Positions 1-7,919 of a DNA stretch of 44,094 nt are shown one piece after another. The DNA is from JABDIY01 sp041576015. Its GTDB lineage: Bacteria > Actinomycetota > Acidimicrobiia > Acidimicrobiales > SZUA-35. The notes beneath the pieces are model-generated. The model was not told the DNA's origin. It ran no database searches and was given only the letters and a program-made list of their open reading frames with translations. The position numbers and the translations under genes are program-made. Position 1 is the stretch's first letter. Every line of letters starts with the position of its first letter. The stretch spans positions 1-44,094 of the forward strand of contig JBFGLT010000007.1 in NCBI GenBank assembly GCA_041576015.1. Direction: 5' to 3'.

Positions 1-2
1 AC

Positions 3-206
3 CAGAAGGTGCCGGCGCCCCGCCTGCCCGAGGACGTCGGACTGGCGTTCCTGGCGATCGGAGACATCTACGCGCCGAGTATGGACGAGGCACGCAAAGA
101 GGGGTGGGCGGTCGCCCGGTTGGAGGGCGAGCACTTGCACCAAGTGGTGAACCCGGTGGCGGTGGCCTGTACGATGATGGCCCTGGTGTCCCAGTCCCGT
201 CGTTGA
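3..206 (+). CDS. Partial gene: C-terminus of a probable alpha/beta hydrolase
   Basis: The reading frame is open from the left edge of the window and ends at TGA 204-206, so only about 67 C-terminal residues are present. They show a strand-like segment (LAFLAIGDIY), an acidic DEARKEG helix and then the element GEHLHQVVNPVAVA. That last element resembles the C-terminal end of alpha/beta-fold hydrolases, where a His in a G-x-H context completes the catalytic triad and is followed by a helix (the VADAL-type segment). The nucleophile elbow lies outside the window, so the family call rests only on this tail. An internal GTG at 9 could be mistaken for a start, but the frame continues upstream of it. 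Family assignment is tentative. Confidence 0.45.
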   Translation, partial: QKVPAPRLPEDVGLAFLAIGDIYAPSMDEARKEGWAVARLEGEHLHQVVNPVAVACTMMALVSQSRR

Positions 207-265
207 CAACGGTCAGCCCGCCCGCGGCACACCGGTGAGCCGGCGGCGGCTGACACACTGGAGGG

Positions 266-850
266 ATGGACGAAGGAGCTGAACGCCCGGTCGACCCGGC
301 GGCGGCAGCAGCGATCGGTCGTGTCCTGGGCCGTGGTGCGGGCGTCCCCGCCGACCGCCCGGATCTCCACGGGGACCTTCCCGGTCTGGCGGCGATGCTC
401 GGTCGAACCGTGGCCCGGATCCACGCCGTCGACGTGCCTGATTCGGCCCTGCCGTTCGATCCGCTGGCCGGCATCGAGCGCCGTCTCGCCGCCGGCCGGA
501 TCGACCCGCACCGGTTGCCGCACCCGTACTCCAGCTATTCCCCCGGAGAACTGGTCGAGCGGTTCCGCCGGGCACCGGCCGCCGAGGGGTCCTCCCCGGT
601 GTGCTGTGTCGGCGCCCTCACGATCGATCGCCTGCTGGTCGACGGTGACGAGCTCGTCGGGATCACCGGCGGCGGGTTCGGGCTCGTCGCCGACCGCCAC
701 GCCGACCTGGCCGTGGCGCAACAGAGCATCTTCACCTCCCTCGGGGGCGATGCGGTCTTCGGCTTCTACGAGGCCTACCGGACCCAGCCCAACATCATCG
801 AGCTCGACCGGTGGACCCTCGCCGGCCACCTTCTCGGCTGGTTGCCGTGA
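266..850 (+). CDS. Degenerate aminoglycoside phosphotransferase-like protein (probable pseudokinase)
   Basis: A 194-residue protein that follows the C-lobe pattern of APH(3')-type kinases: LGRTVARIHAVDVPDSALPFD near residues 45-65, SPGELVERF near 93-101, and the core CVGALTIDRLLVDGDELVG then GLVADRHADLAVA. In active family members the core reads H-G-D-x-C-x-P-N followed by F-I-D-L-G. Here HGD is VGA, the Asn position is lost and the second catalytic Asp is absent (ITGGG). The N-terminal ATP-binding lobe is also missing (active APH enzymes are about 260 residues). I infer no kinase activity. The ATG at 266 is directly preceded by GGAGG with very tight spacing. Its stop overlaps the GTG start of miaA by 4 bp, so the two genes are probably cotranslated. 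Confidence 0.6.
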   Translation: MDEGAERPVDPAAAAAIGRVLGRGAGVPADRPDLHGDLPGLAAMLGRTVARIHAVDVPDSALPFDPLAGIERRLAAGRIDPHRLPHPYSSYSPGELVERFRRAPAAEGSSPVCCVGALTIDRLLVDGDELVGITGGGFGLVADRHADLAVAQQSIFTSLGGDAVFGFYEAYRTQPNIIELDRWTLAGHLLGWLP

Positions 851-1794
851 CTCGGCGGCCGCTGGCCATCGTCGGTCCGACCGCCACCGGCAAGTCCGCG
901 CTGGCGACGGCCCTGGCCCAGCGCCACGGAGGTGTCGAGATCATCTCGGCCGACGCCATGGCGGTATATCGCGGGATGGACATCGGTACGGCCAAGCCGA
1001 CAGCCGGGGACCGGGCGTCGGTGCGGCACCACCTCCTCGACGTTGCCGACCCAGCGGAGGAGTTCGGCGTGGCGCGCTACCGGCAACTCGTCGACGAGGC
1101 GCTCGGTTCGATCGATGCTGCCCACCGCCTGCCCCTCCTGGTCGGTGGCACCGGACTCTACGTGCGGGCTGTCGTCGACGATCTGCGGGTGCCGGGGCGA
1201 TATCCGAAGGTGGCGGCTGACCTCGCCGGCGAGCCGGACACGGCGAAGCTTCACGACCGGCTCCGCCGGCTCGACCCGGCGGCGGCCGTCAGGATGGAAC
1301 CCGGCAACCGGCGGCGCGTCCTGCGAGCTCTCGAGGTCACGATCGGCAGCGGGCGACCGTTCTCCAGCTTCGGCCCGGGCCTGGCTCACTACGGCCCCAC
1401 CCGCTATGTCCAGATCGGTCTGGAGATCGACCGGGGGTCTCTCGACGCCCGTATCGAGGAGCGCTACGACGACCAGATCCGGCGGGGGTTCCTCGCCGAG
1501 GTCCTCGCCCTCCCGCAACCGCTCTCGCAGACCGCCGGTCAGGCTCTCGGTTACCGCGAACTGCTCGCCCACCTGCGGGGTGAACGGTCCCTCGACGAAG
1601 CGATCGACGAAGCCAAGACGCGGACCAGGCGGTTCGCTCGCCGTCAGCAACGCTGGTTCCGCCGGGACCCCAGAATCCACTGGATCGACGCCGGCGCCCC
1701 CGATCTGGTCGATCGGGCCGAACGGATCTGGGAGGCCGAGTCCGAAATTGAGGTGTTGGCCGAGGGCTCGAAGTGCGACACTGGAGGTGCATGA
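847..1794 (+). CDS. miaA: tRNA dimethylallyltransferase MiaA
   Basis: Transfers the dimethylallyl group to N6 of A37 in tRNAs that read UNN codons, the first step of i6A/ms2i6A formation. The protein of 315 residues opens with a P-loop, GPTATGKSAL, followed by the family signatures ISADAMAVYRGMDIGTAKP, LLVGGTGLYVRAVVDDL and, near the C-terminus, TRRFARRQQRWFRRDPRIHW. The length is normal for MiaA. I chose GTG 847, which overlaps the upstream stop (GTGA), because an in-frame ATG at 811 adds 12 residues not expected before the P-loop. The 3' end overlaps dapF by 4 bp (ATGA). The order miaA-dapF-hflX is shared with mycobacteria. Confidence 0.95.
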   Translation: MTRRPLAIVGPTATGKSALATALAQRHGGVEIISADAMAVYRGMDIGTAKPTAGDRASVRHHLLDVADPAEEFGVARYRQLVDEALGSIDAAHRLPLLVGGTGLYVRAVVDDLRVPGRYPKVAADLAGEPDTAKLHDRLRRLDPAAAVRMEPGNRRRVLRALEVTIGSGRPFSSFGPGLAHYGPTRYVQIGLEIDRGSLDARIEERYDDQIRRGFLAEVLALPQPLSQTAGQALGYRELLAHLRGERSLDEAIDEAKTRTRRFARRQQRWFRRDPRIHWIDAGAPDLVDRAERIWEAESEIEVLAEGSKCDTGGA

Positions 1795-2591
1795 CCGTCC
1801 TCACCAAACACCACGGCCTCGGCAACGACTTCCTCGTCGCCGTCGAGCCGTCACGGGCACTCCTGTCCACCGATGCACTCCGGTGGTGCGATCGGCGTCG
1901 GGGGGTCGGGGCCGACGGCCTCATCGCCTCCGAGCCACTCTCGTCGGATCGATCCCTGTGGTCGATGACCCTGTGGAACGCCGACGGGTCCCGAGCCGAG
2001 ATCTCCGGCACCGGCATCCGCTGCCTGGCCCAGGCCATCGTGCGTCACGACAGCATCGATACCGAGCACCGTCTGGTGATCCGAGCCGACTCGGGAATGC
2101 GCACGGTCGAGATCTGGCCCGACCGGCGACGCAACCTGCACACCGCCAAGGTGGCCATGGGGGCAGCCGAACCGGGACCCGAGCCCTACGACAAGTGGGA
2201 GCTGCTGGGCCTGGCTCCGATCCGGCAGGGAACCGTCGACATCGGGAACCCGCATCTCATCGCGCTGATCGACGAACCCGAGACGATCGATCTTGGCACC
2301 ATCGGTCCCGAGATCGAGTCGAACTACGATGCCGGGATCAACGTCCATCTGATCCGAGTCGACGATCGTTCCTCGATCTCCATGTACGTCTGGGAACGAG
2401 GGGCAGGCCGCACCGAAGCGTGCGGATCCGGCGCGTCGGCGGCGGCGTGGGCGACCCACGAGTGGGGACTGACCGACCCGGTCGTCACGGTTCATCAACC
2501 CGGCGGTATCTCGACGGTCGAGGTGGGCGCCGAGGACGTCTTCCTCACCGGACCGACCACCTTCGTGGCCTCAGTCGAGGTCCCGGACTGA
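1791..2591 (+). CDS. dapF: Diaminopimelate epimerase DapF with first catalytic Cys replaced by Ser
   Basis: Interconverts LL- and meso-diaminopimelate for lysine and peptidoglycan. The 266-residue protein has the N-terminal KHHGLGNDF motif, the RRRGVGADGL segment and a C-terminal ERGAGRTEACGSGAS that carries the second catalytic Cys. The first catalytic site, normally A-x-M-C-G-N-G-x-R-C, reads AEISGTGIRC, so the acid/base Cys (Cys73 in E. coli numbering) is Ser and the following Asn is Thr. The rest of the fold looks intact and the gene sits with dapC, dapD and dapE, so it is probably functional. ATG 1791 is preceded by GGAGG at 1783-1787 and overlaps the miaA stop. An earlier in-frame ATG at 1773 lies inside miaA. 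Confidence 0.92.
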   Translation: MTVLTKHHGLGNDFLVAVEPSRALLSTDALRWCDRRRGVGADGLIASEPLSSDRSLWSMTLWNADGSRAEISGTGIRCLAQAIVRHDSIDTEHRLVIRADSGMRTVEIWPDRRRNLHTAKVAMGAAEPGPEPYDKWELLGLAPIRQGTVDIGNPHLIALIDEPETIDLGTIGPEIESNYDAGINVHLIRVDDRSSISMYVWERGAGRTEACGSGASAAAWATHEWGLTDPVVTVHQPGGISTVEVGAEDVFLTGPTTFVASVEVPD

Positions 2592-2592
2592 C

Positions 2593-4023
2593 GTGAGCGA
2601 TCCCGATCCCGGACGCGACACCGAGTACCCGGCCGTCCCCGACTCCTGGTGGGACCGAGCCACCGATGCCGACGCGGACGACGCGGACGACGGCAACGAC
2701 GGGGACGACGGCAACGACGACACCCACCGCGGCGCCTTCGGTGAATTCGGCGGCGAGATCCGCACCGGTTTCCTCGACCGGGCCTTCCGCGAACGCATCG
2801 TCCTTGTCGGCATGGCCGGCGGTCGCGGGGGCGTGGCGGCGGCCGAAGCCTCGCTCGACGAGCTGGCCCTCCTGGTCGACACCGCCGGCGCTGACACCGT
2901 GGCTCGTGTCCTCCAGCGGCGAGACCATCCCGATCGTGCCACGTTCGTCGGGCGAGGGAAGGTCCAGGAGATCCTCGAGCTGGCAGTCGCCCACGACGCC
3001 GACACGGTCGTCTTCGACGACGAGCTCACCCCCGCCCAGCAGTTCAACCTCGAACGAGTCCTCGGTCGGACGGCGCTGGACCGCACGGCGGTCATCCTGG
3101 ACATCTTCGCTCAGCACGCCACGTCGACCGAAGGAAAGACCCAGGTCGAGCTGGCCCAGCTGCGGTACAACCTGCCCCGGTTGCGCCAGACCAAGGCGTT
3201 CAGCCAGCAGGCCGGCGGGATCGGCACCCGCGGTCCGGGGGAAACCCAACTGGAGGTGGATCGCCGCCGCCTCGTGCGGCGGATCCACAAGCTGGAACGA
3301 GATCTCCGGTCGATCAGCGCACGCCGGGAGACCCAACGCAAGGCCCGGCACCGCTCGCCCTACTCGGTGGTGTCGATCGTCGGCTATACCAATGCCGGCA
3401 AGTCGACACTGCTCCGCCGGCTGACCGGCGCCGACGTGAAGGTCGAGGACCAGTTGTTCGCCACGGTCGACCCGACCACCCGCAGACTCGGTCTCCCGGG
3501 CGGAGAGCAGGTGCTGCTCATCGACACTGTCGGTTTCGTCAAGAAGCTTCCCCATACCCTCGTCGAGGCGTTCAAGTCGACCCTCGAAGTTGCGGCCAGC
3601 GCCGATCTGTTGATCCATCTCGTCGACGGGGCCGGCCCCGACCCCGATGGCCACATCCTCGCCGTGCGGGAAGTGCTCGATGCCATCGGCGCAGGCGATG
3701 TCGAGCAACTCCTCGTGTTCAACAAGCTCGACCGATCACCCGAGGTCAAGCGCCTCGTCGATCTCCACCCTGGGTCGGTCGGCATCTCGGCCGAGACCGG
3801 CCAGGGCATCGACGACCTGCTCACCGCCGTCGGAGACCGGTTGCGTGCCGGCACCCAGCTGTTCGAGCTGAGGATCCCATTCGCCCGGGGCGACATCATC
3901 GCCTCGCTGCACCGCGAGGGTGAGGTGCTGGCCGAGTCGGCCGGGTCCGACACGATGCACTACACCGCCCGGCTCGATCCGTCGTCGGCGGCCCGCCTGT
4001 CGAAATGGATCGTCGTTGCCTGA
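2593..4023 (+). CDS. hflX: Ribosome-associated GTPase HflX
   Basis: A 476-residue GTPase of the OBG-HflX group that acts on stalled or hibernating 70S ribosomes. The HflX-specific N-domain includes the GRGKVQEI and DELTPAQQFNLE segments and the QLRYNLPRLR and GPGETQLE motifs. The G domain has G1 GYTNAGKSTLL, G3 DTVGF and G4 NKLD. The first roughly 50 residues are an unusual Asp/Gly/Asn-rich acidic tract (ADADDADDGNDGDDGNDD) made from a short DNA-level repeat at about 2668-2720, probably disordered. Start is GTG 2593, one base after the dapF stop. The stop overlaps the start of the next gene by 8 bp, which suggests one transcript from the APH-like gene through dapC. Confidence 0.95.
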   Translation: MSDPDPGRDTEYPAVPDSWWDRATDADADDADDGNDGDDGNDDTHRGAFGEFGGEIRTGFLDRAFRERIVLVGMAGGRGGVAAAEASLDELALLVDTAGADTVARVLQRRDHPDRATFVGRGKVQEILELAVAHDADTVVFDDELTPAQQFNLERVLGRTALDRTAVILDIFAQHATSTEGKTQVELAQLRYNLPRLRQTKAFSQQAGGIGTRGPGETQLEVDRRRLVRRIHKLERDLRSISARRETQRKARHRSPYSVVSIVGYTNAGKSTLLRRLTGADVKVEDQLFATVDPTTRRLGLPGGEQVLLIDTVGFVKKLPHTLVEAFKSTLEVAASADLLIHLVDGAGPDPDGHILAVREVLDAIGAGDVEQLLVFNKLDRSPEVKRLVDLHPGSVGISAETGQGIDDLLTAVGDRLRAGTQLFELRIPFARGDIIASLHREGEVLAESAGSDTMHYTARLDPSSAARLSKWIVVA

Positions 4024-5092
4024 GCCCTTCGTCCCGCCACCCTATCCCTACGATCGTCTCGAACGGATCAAGCAACTGGCCGCCGTTCACCCGAGCGGGG
4101 GGATCGACCTGTCCATCGGTACGCCGACCGACCCCCCACCGCCGGCGGTGGTCGACGCGCTCGGGTCGTCGGGGACCGAACGGGGGTATCCACCGTCGAT
4201 CGGGACTCCGGCGTTCCGTCAGGCTGCTGCCGACTGGTTGAACCGCCGGGTCGGCACCAGCCTCCAACCAGACAGCATCAGGGCCACGATCGGATCCAAG
4301 GAGTTCGTGGCCGGCCTGCCCCATTGGCTCCGGCTCCGGTCCCCCCAGCGCGACACCGTGCTCTACCCGGCGGTGAGCTACCCGTCCTACGCAATGGGCG
4401 CCACCCTGGCTGGTTGCCGGGCCGTCGAGGTGCCCGTCGATTCCGAATGGAGGATGGACCTGTCGGCGATCGAGCCCGGTGATGCCGAACGGGCGTTGTG
4501 CCTGTGGATCAACTCACCGTCGAACCCGACCGGTGCGCTCGAGGACCTCGAGGCGGCAGCTGCGTGGGGACGTTCTCGCAGCATTCCCGTCTTCTCCGAC
4601 GAGTGCTACCTGGAGTTCACCTGGCGCGGCCGACCGCGCAGCATTCTGGAGACTGGCGCCGACGGTGTGGTCGCCGTGCACTCGCTGTCGAAGCGGTCCA
4701 ATCTGGCCGGTGGTCGCGCCGGGTTCTACGCCGGCGACGCCGACTGGCTCCATTATCTGGGCGAGGTGCGCAAACACGCCGGGTTCATGCCGCCCGGGCC
4801 GACCCAGGCGGCGGCGGTGGCCGCCTTCTCCGACCAGGACCATGTCGAGGTGCAGCGCCGGCGGTATCGGTCCCGGCTCGAGCGCATGGCCCGGCTGCTC
4901 AACGAGGCGATCGATCTCGAGGTCGCGCTTCCCGAAGGAGGCTTCTATCTGTGGGTTCGGGCTCCCGGTGGAGACGCGTGGGCGTTGAGCGAGCGCCTGG
5001 CCACCGACCTCGGTGTGGTCACGGCCCCGGGGGAGTTCTACGGCCCAACGGCGGCCGGTCACCTTCGTATCGCGGTGATCCGTGACTTCTGA
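4016..5092 (+). CDS. dapC: Succinyldiaminopimelate aminotransferase, actinobacterial DapC type
   Basis: PLP-dependent class I/II aminotransferase of about 358 residues that makes N-succinyl-LL-2,6-diaminopimelate from the keto acid. It begins with the family-typical PEPFVPPPYPYDRLERIK and carries INSPSNPTG (cofactor Asn), FSDECYLEFTWRG, and the Schiff-base Lys in HSLSKRSNLAGGRAGF. The C-terminus keeps the substrate-carboxylate Arg in HLRIAVI. The pattern matches the actinobacterial DapC subfamily. I chose TTG 4016 because homology begins there. It overlaps the hflX stop, and no ATG or GTG lies near. The three other DAP genes in the window support the assignment over a generic aminotransferase. 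Confidence 0.85.
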   Translation: MPEPFVPPPYPYDRLERIKQLAAVHPSGGIDLSIGTPTDPPPPAVVDALGSSGTERGYPPSIGTPAFRQAAADWLNRRVGTSLQPDSIRATIGSKEFVAGLPHWLRLRSPQRDTVLYPAVSYPSYAMGATLAGCRAVEVPVDSEWRMDLSAIEPGDAERALCLWINSPSNPTGALEDLEAAAAWGRSRSIPVFSDECYLEFTWRGRPRSILETGADGVVAVHSLSKRSNLAGGRAGFYAGDADWLHYLGEVRKHAGFMPPGPTQAAAVAAFSDQDHVEVQRRRYRSRLERMARLLNEAIDLEVALPEGGFYLWVRAPGGDAWALSERLATDLGVVTAPGEFYGPTAAGHLRIAVIRDF

Positions 5093-5116
5093 CCGCACCG
5101 GGAGAGCGACCGGCTT

Positions 5117-6928
5117 CTACGGGTCGACTCGCAGGACTCGATCGTTGCCGCCACCGTTGCTGGTCGTGACGAAGATCGAGCCGGTCGGACCTTCGGCCAC
5201 GCCGCGGAGCCGGCCGAACTGACCGGAGATCACCGTGTGCCGGCCGAGCGAACCGCCGTCCTCACCGAAGAAATAGATCGACAACGTGCGATTCTTCAGG
5301 GCAGTCACCGCCAATCCGGCCCGCCAGGATCCCCAGCGATCGTCGGTCAGGAAGGTCGCCCCCGACAATGCGAGCGTTGGGAACCCGGTGGCATAACGGG
5401 CCGGCTCGGCATCGGGGAACCGCCTGAGGTCGGTCATCGGAACCCGTTCGTTGTACCCCGGTACCGGGTGCCAGCCATAGTTGGCGCCGGGGACGATGCG
5501 GTTGATCTCATCATCGCGATCGGGTCCGTGTTCGACCGTCCACACCTCGCCGGTGTCAGGGTGGACAGCGACGCCCTGAACGTTGCGATGGCCATAGCTC
5601 AACAGTCGAGCGGTCACCGGGTTGGTGGAACCGGCGAACGGGTTGTCACCCAGCGCCGCACCATTCTGGCGATCGACGCGAAGCGTCTTGCCGCCGAAGC
5701 TGCCCAGGTTCTGGGGAAGGGACCCGGTGGCGGCGTCGCCGGTGCCGACGATGAGCTCGCCGCCGGCGCCGATCTCGAGTTGACATCCACCGTGACGCCC
5801 GGACCCGATCGGGAGGCCCCCGAGAAGCGGATCGGCGACGCGAACCGCCTGGCGTCCGTCGGAGGCGAGGGTCCAGGCGATCACCTGGATCTCCCTAGGT
5901 GAGCTGTGACCCTGGCAGGTGAAGAAGCGCCGATTCGCCTCGAACGACGGATCGACGGCCACGCCCATCAGGCCGGTCTCTCCCGAAGCGAAGAGGTCGC
6001 CGAGATCGGCCGCCACCCGAACCTTGGATCCTTCCGGCTCGACGACCCAGAGCGCGCCACCCCGCTCGGTCACCAGCACTCGACCATCGGGGAGTGGTGC
6101 CACATCCCAGGGGATCGTGAAGCCTTCGGCCACCACCGACACGGTGGGCGTGGGACCAGCAACGAAGCGGCTCTGGTACTCCGCTCCCGCCATGATCGGT
6201 GAGATCAGCCGGAGAAGCGAGGCGCCGGCGCGTACCCGCTCGGCCCAGTAGGCGGCGCCGGCGGAATCGGGGACCCGTTGAAGCAGGCCCAGATAGGTCG
6301 TGGTGACGAGAACGTCCGGGTCGCGCCGGGCCCGGTGTTCTGCCGACTCGGAAATCGTCGCCACGAATCGGGGCACGGTCAAGGATCCGGACGCGATCAG
6401 CCCGGTCCAGTAGGCGAGTCCGTCCGGATCGGGCGGGCGGCCCAACACCCGGCCGTAGACGACGGCCACGATCTCTTCATCAGATCGGGCGTTGCCGAGC
6501 GCTGCGAACTCGCTGCTCTCCAGAAACGCTTCGGCCAACGCCGCCAGAGACGCACCGTTCCGGCGCCGCTCCACCCAGAATCGAAGCCCGCCCAGATCGG
6601 GCTGGCGATCGAAGACGCTGAAGTACAGGCGGGTGACCGGTGCGACCGTGCCCCCGAACTCGGGGGAGTCGACCAGGGCGTTGTACACCGACGCCTCCGA
6701 CACACCGCCCTCGACGAGCGCCGACCAGTAGGCCAGGCCGCCGGTGTCGGCCGGACGGCCAAACACGTCGCGATAGACCTGATCGACAAAGATCTCCGCC
6801 GTCGGAAACCGGCCACCGACCGGAGCGGTCTCGGCGGCGGCCGGCTGCACCGGTGCCATCGTCGTGACGAGTGCCAGGCAGATCAGCCCGAGCGTCCGGC
6901 GTCGCCAGGAACGGACCGATGCGCGCAT
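5117..6928 (-). CDS. Secreted DUF4214-repeat/PQQ-type sugar dehydrogenase fusion
   Basis: A 603-residue exported protein. Residues 1-33 are a Sec signal peptide (RRR, hydrophobic core, QPAAAE cleavage region). Four DUF4214-like repeats follow at about 49-92, 100-144, 153-199 and 208-254, each with a Y-x-x-V/L-x-R-x-P-D-x-x-G-x-x-Y/F-W core. Residues about 264-603 are a glucose/sorbosone dehydrogenase (GSDH) beta-propeller: PWDVAPLPDGRVLVTER, the catalytic-His region GSGRHGGCQLEIG, YGHRNVQGVAVHPDTG and EHGPDRDDEINRI. GSDH enzymes use PQQ to oxidise aldoses outside the membrane. DUF4214 occurs in surface-associated proteins and may anchor the enzyme. The ATG at 6928 is chosen because the signal peptide begins there. 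It is divergent from dapD with a 46-bp gap. Substrate unknown. Confidence 0.85.
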   Translation of the reverse strand: MRASVRSWRRRTLGLICLALVTTMAPVQPAAAETAPVGGRFPTAEIFVDQVYRDVFGRPADTGGLAYWSALVEGGVSEASVYNALVDSPEFGGTVAPVTRLYFSVFDRQPDLGGLRFWVERRRNGASLAALAEAFLESSEFAALGNARSDEEIVAVVYGRVLGRPPDPDGLAYWTGLIASGSLTVPRFVATISESAEHRARRDPDVLVTTTYLGLLQRVPDSAGAAYWAERVRAGASLLRLISPIMAGAEYQSRFVAGPTPTVSVVAEGFTIPWDVAPLPDGRVLVTERGGALWVVEPEGSKVRVAADLGDLFASGETGLMGVAVDPSFEANRRFFTCQGHSSPREIQVIAWTLASDGRQAVRVADPLLGGLPIGSGRHGGCQLEIGAGGELIVGTGDAATGSLPQNLGSFGGKTLRVDRQNGAALGDNPFAGSTNPVTARLLSYGHRNVQGVAVHPDTGEVWTVEHGPDRDDEINRIVPGANYGWHPVPGYNERVPMTDLRRFPDAEPARYATGFPTLALSGATFLTDDRWGSWRAGLAVTALKNRTLSIYFFGEDGGSLGRHTVISGQFGRLRGVAEGPTGSIFVTTSNGGGNDRVLRVDP

Positions 6929-6974
6929 GGGCGGCCAAGGTAGCAAAGGGGTCCCGCCGTTAGGCTTCACGCCC

Positions 6975-7799
6975 GTGACGACCGACCTGCAAGCCACCAT
7001 CGAGCGACTCTGGGATCGACGAGCGGATCTCACCCCCGACGATTCCGAAGCCGTCGGTGCGGTCACCGAGGCCATCGACCGGCTCGACCGAGGCACCGCT
7101 CGCGTGGCCGAGATCGGACCCGACGGCTCGGTGCTGGTTCATCAGTGGCTGAAGTACGCCGTGCTGCTTCTCTTCAAGCTCACCAAGATGAAGACGATCG
7201 AGCTCGGCCCCTTCGAGTACGCCGACAAGATCCCCCTCAAGTCCGACTATCTCGGGCGCGGCGTTCGGGTCGTTCCGGGCGCATCCGCTCGATGGGGCAG
7301 CTATCAGGCTCCGGGGGTGGTGATGATGCCGAGCTATGTGAACATCGGCGCCTACGTCGGCGAGAACACGATGGTCGACACGTGGGCGACGGTCGGGTCC
7401 TGCGCGCAGATCGGCGCCAACGTGCATCTGTCCGGCGGAGTCGGAATCGGCGGAGTGCTCGAACCGCCACAGGCCGAACCGGTCATCATCGAGGATGACT
7501 GCCTGATCGGGAGTCGCTGCATCGTGGCCGAAGGCGCCCGGGTCGGTGCCGGCTCGGTGCTCGGAGCCGGCGCCGTGCTCACCGGCTCGATCCCGGTGAT
7601 CGACGCCGAATCCGGCGAGGAGCTGAGCCGGGGCGCCGTCCCGGCGCACGTCGTCGCAGTCGCCGCGACCCGTACCCGCGACTTCCCCGGTGGCTCGTTC
7701 GGACTTCCATGCGTGCTGGTCATCAGGCGGCTCACGCCGGGAGAACGACACGACAAGGCGGCCCTCAACGACATCCTTCGAGGTCACGGGGCTGTGTAG
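6975..7799 (+). CDS. dapD: Tetrahydrodipicolinate N-succinyltransferase DapD, E. coli type
   Basis: Transfers succinyl from succinyl-CoA to tetrahydrodipicolinate, committing flux to the succinylase branch. The 274 residues match the length of the E. coli enzyme, and the sequence reads like it throughout: VHQWLKYAVLL, VMMPSYVNIGAYV, MVDTWATVGSCAQIG, NVHLSGGVGIGGVLEP and IIEDDCLIGSR. The left-handed beta-helix hexapeptide repeats are visible in the middle. This is not the shorter-motif actinobacterial DapD subfamily, so the gene may have a different history from its DapC partner. GTG 6975 is the start because it gives the canonical TTDLQATIERLWDRR N-terminus. A hairpin with a T tail follows directly. 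Confidence 0.93.
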   Translation: MTTDLQATIERLWDRRADLTPDDSEAVGAVTEAIDRLDRGTARVAEIGPDGSVLVHQWLKYAVLLLFKLTKMKTIELGPFEYADKIPLKSDYLGRGVRVVPGASARWGSYQAPGVVMMPSYVNIGAYVGENTMVDTWATVGSCAQIGANVHLSGGVGIGGVLEPPQAEPVIIEDDCLIGSRCIVAEGARVGAGSVLGAGAVLTGSIPVIDAESGEELSRGAVPAHVVAVAATRTRDFPGGSFGLPCVLVIRRLTPGERHDKAALNDILRGHGAV

Positions 7800-7805
7800 C
7801 CTGGT

Positions 7806-7834
7806 CTCCGGCGGAGCGAGTCCGGCGGAGTTTT
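7806..7834 (+). terminator. Rho-independent terminator after dapD
   Basis: An interrupted hairpin, CTCCG-g-CGGA, loop GCGAG, TCCG-g-CGGAG, is followed immediately by TTTT at 7831-7834. It starts 6 bases after the dapD stop. The two arms also read as a direct repeat of TCCGGCGGAG (7807-7816 and 7821-7830), which is a by-product of the symmetric stem. The remaining sequence to the end of dapE (7920) holds no gene. Confidence 0.65.
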
Positions 7835-7919
7835 GGCAAACCTCTGGGGTTGCATGGCGGAGCCGGCATCGGCACCGTCTTTTTGGCGCGGCGGCAGCCT
7901 CTCTTGGCCTCCGTTCGCT

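Noticed and set aside
7807..7830. Tandem direct repeat TCCGGCGGAG as a mobile or regulatory repeat
   Set aside because: The two copies are the arms of a terminator hairpin followed by TTTT after dapD.
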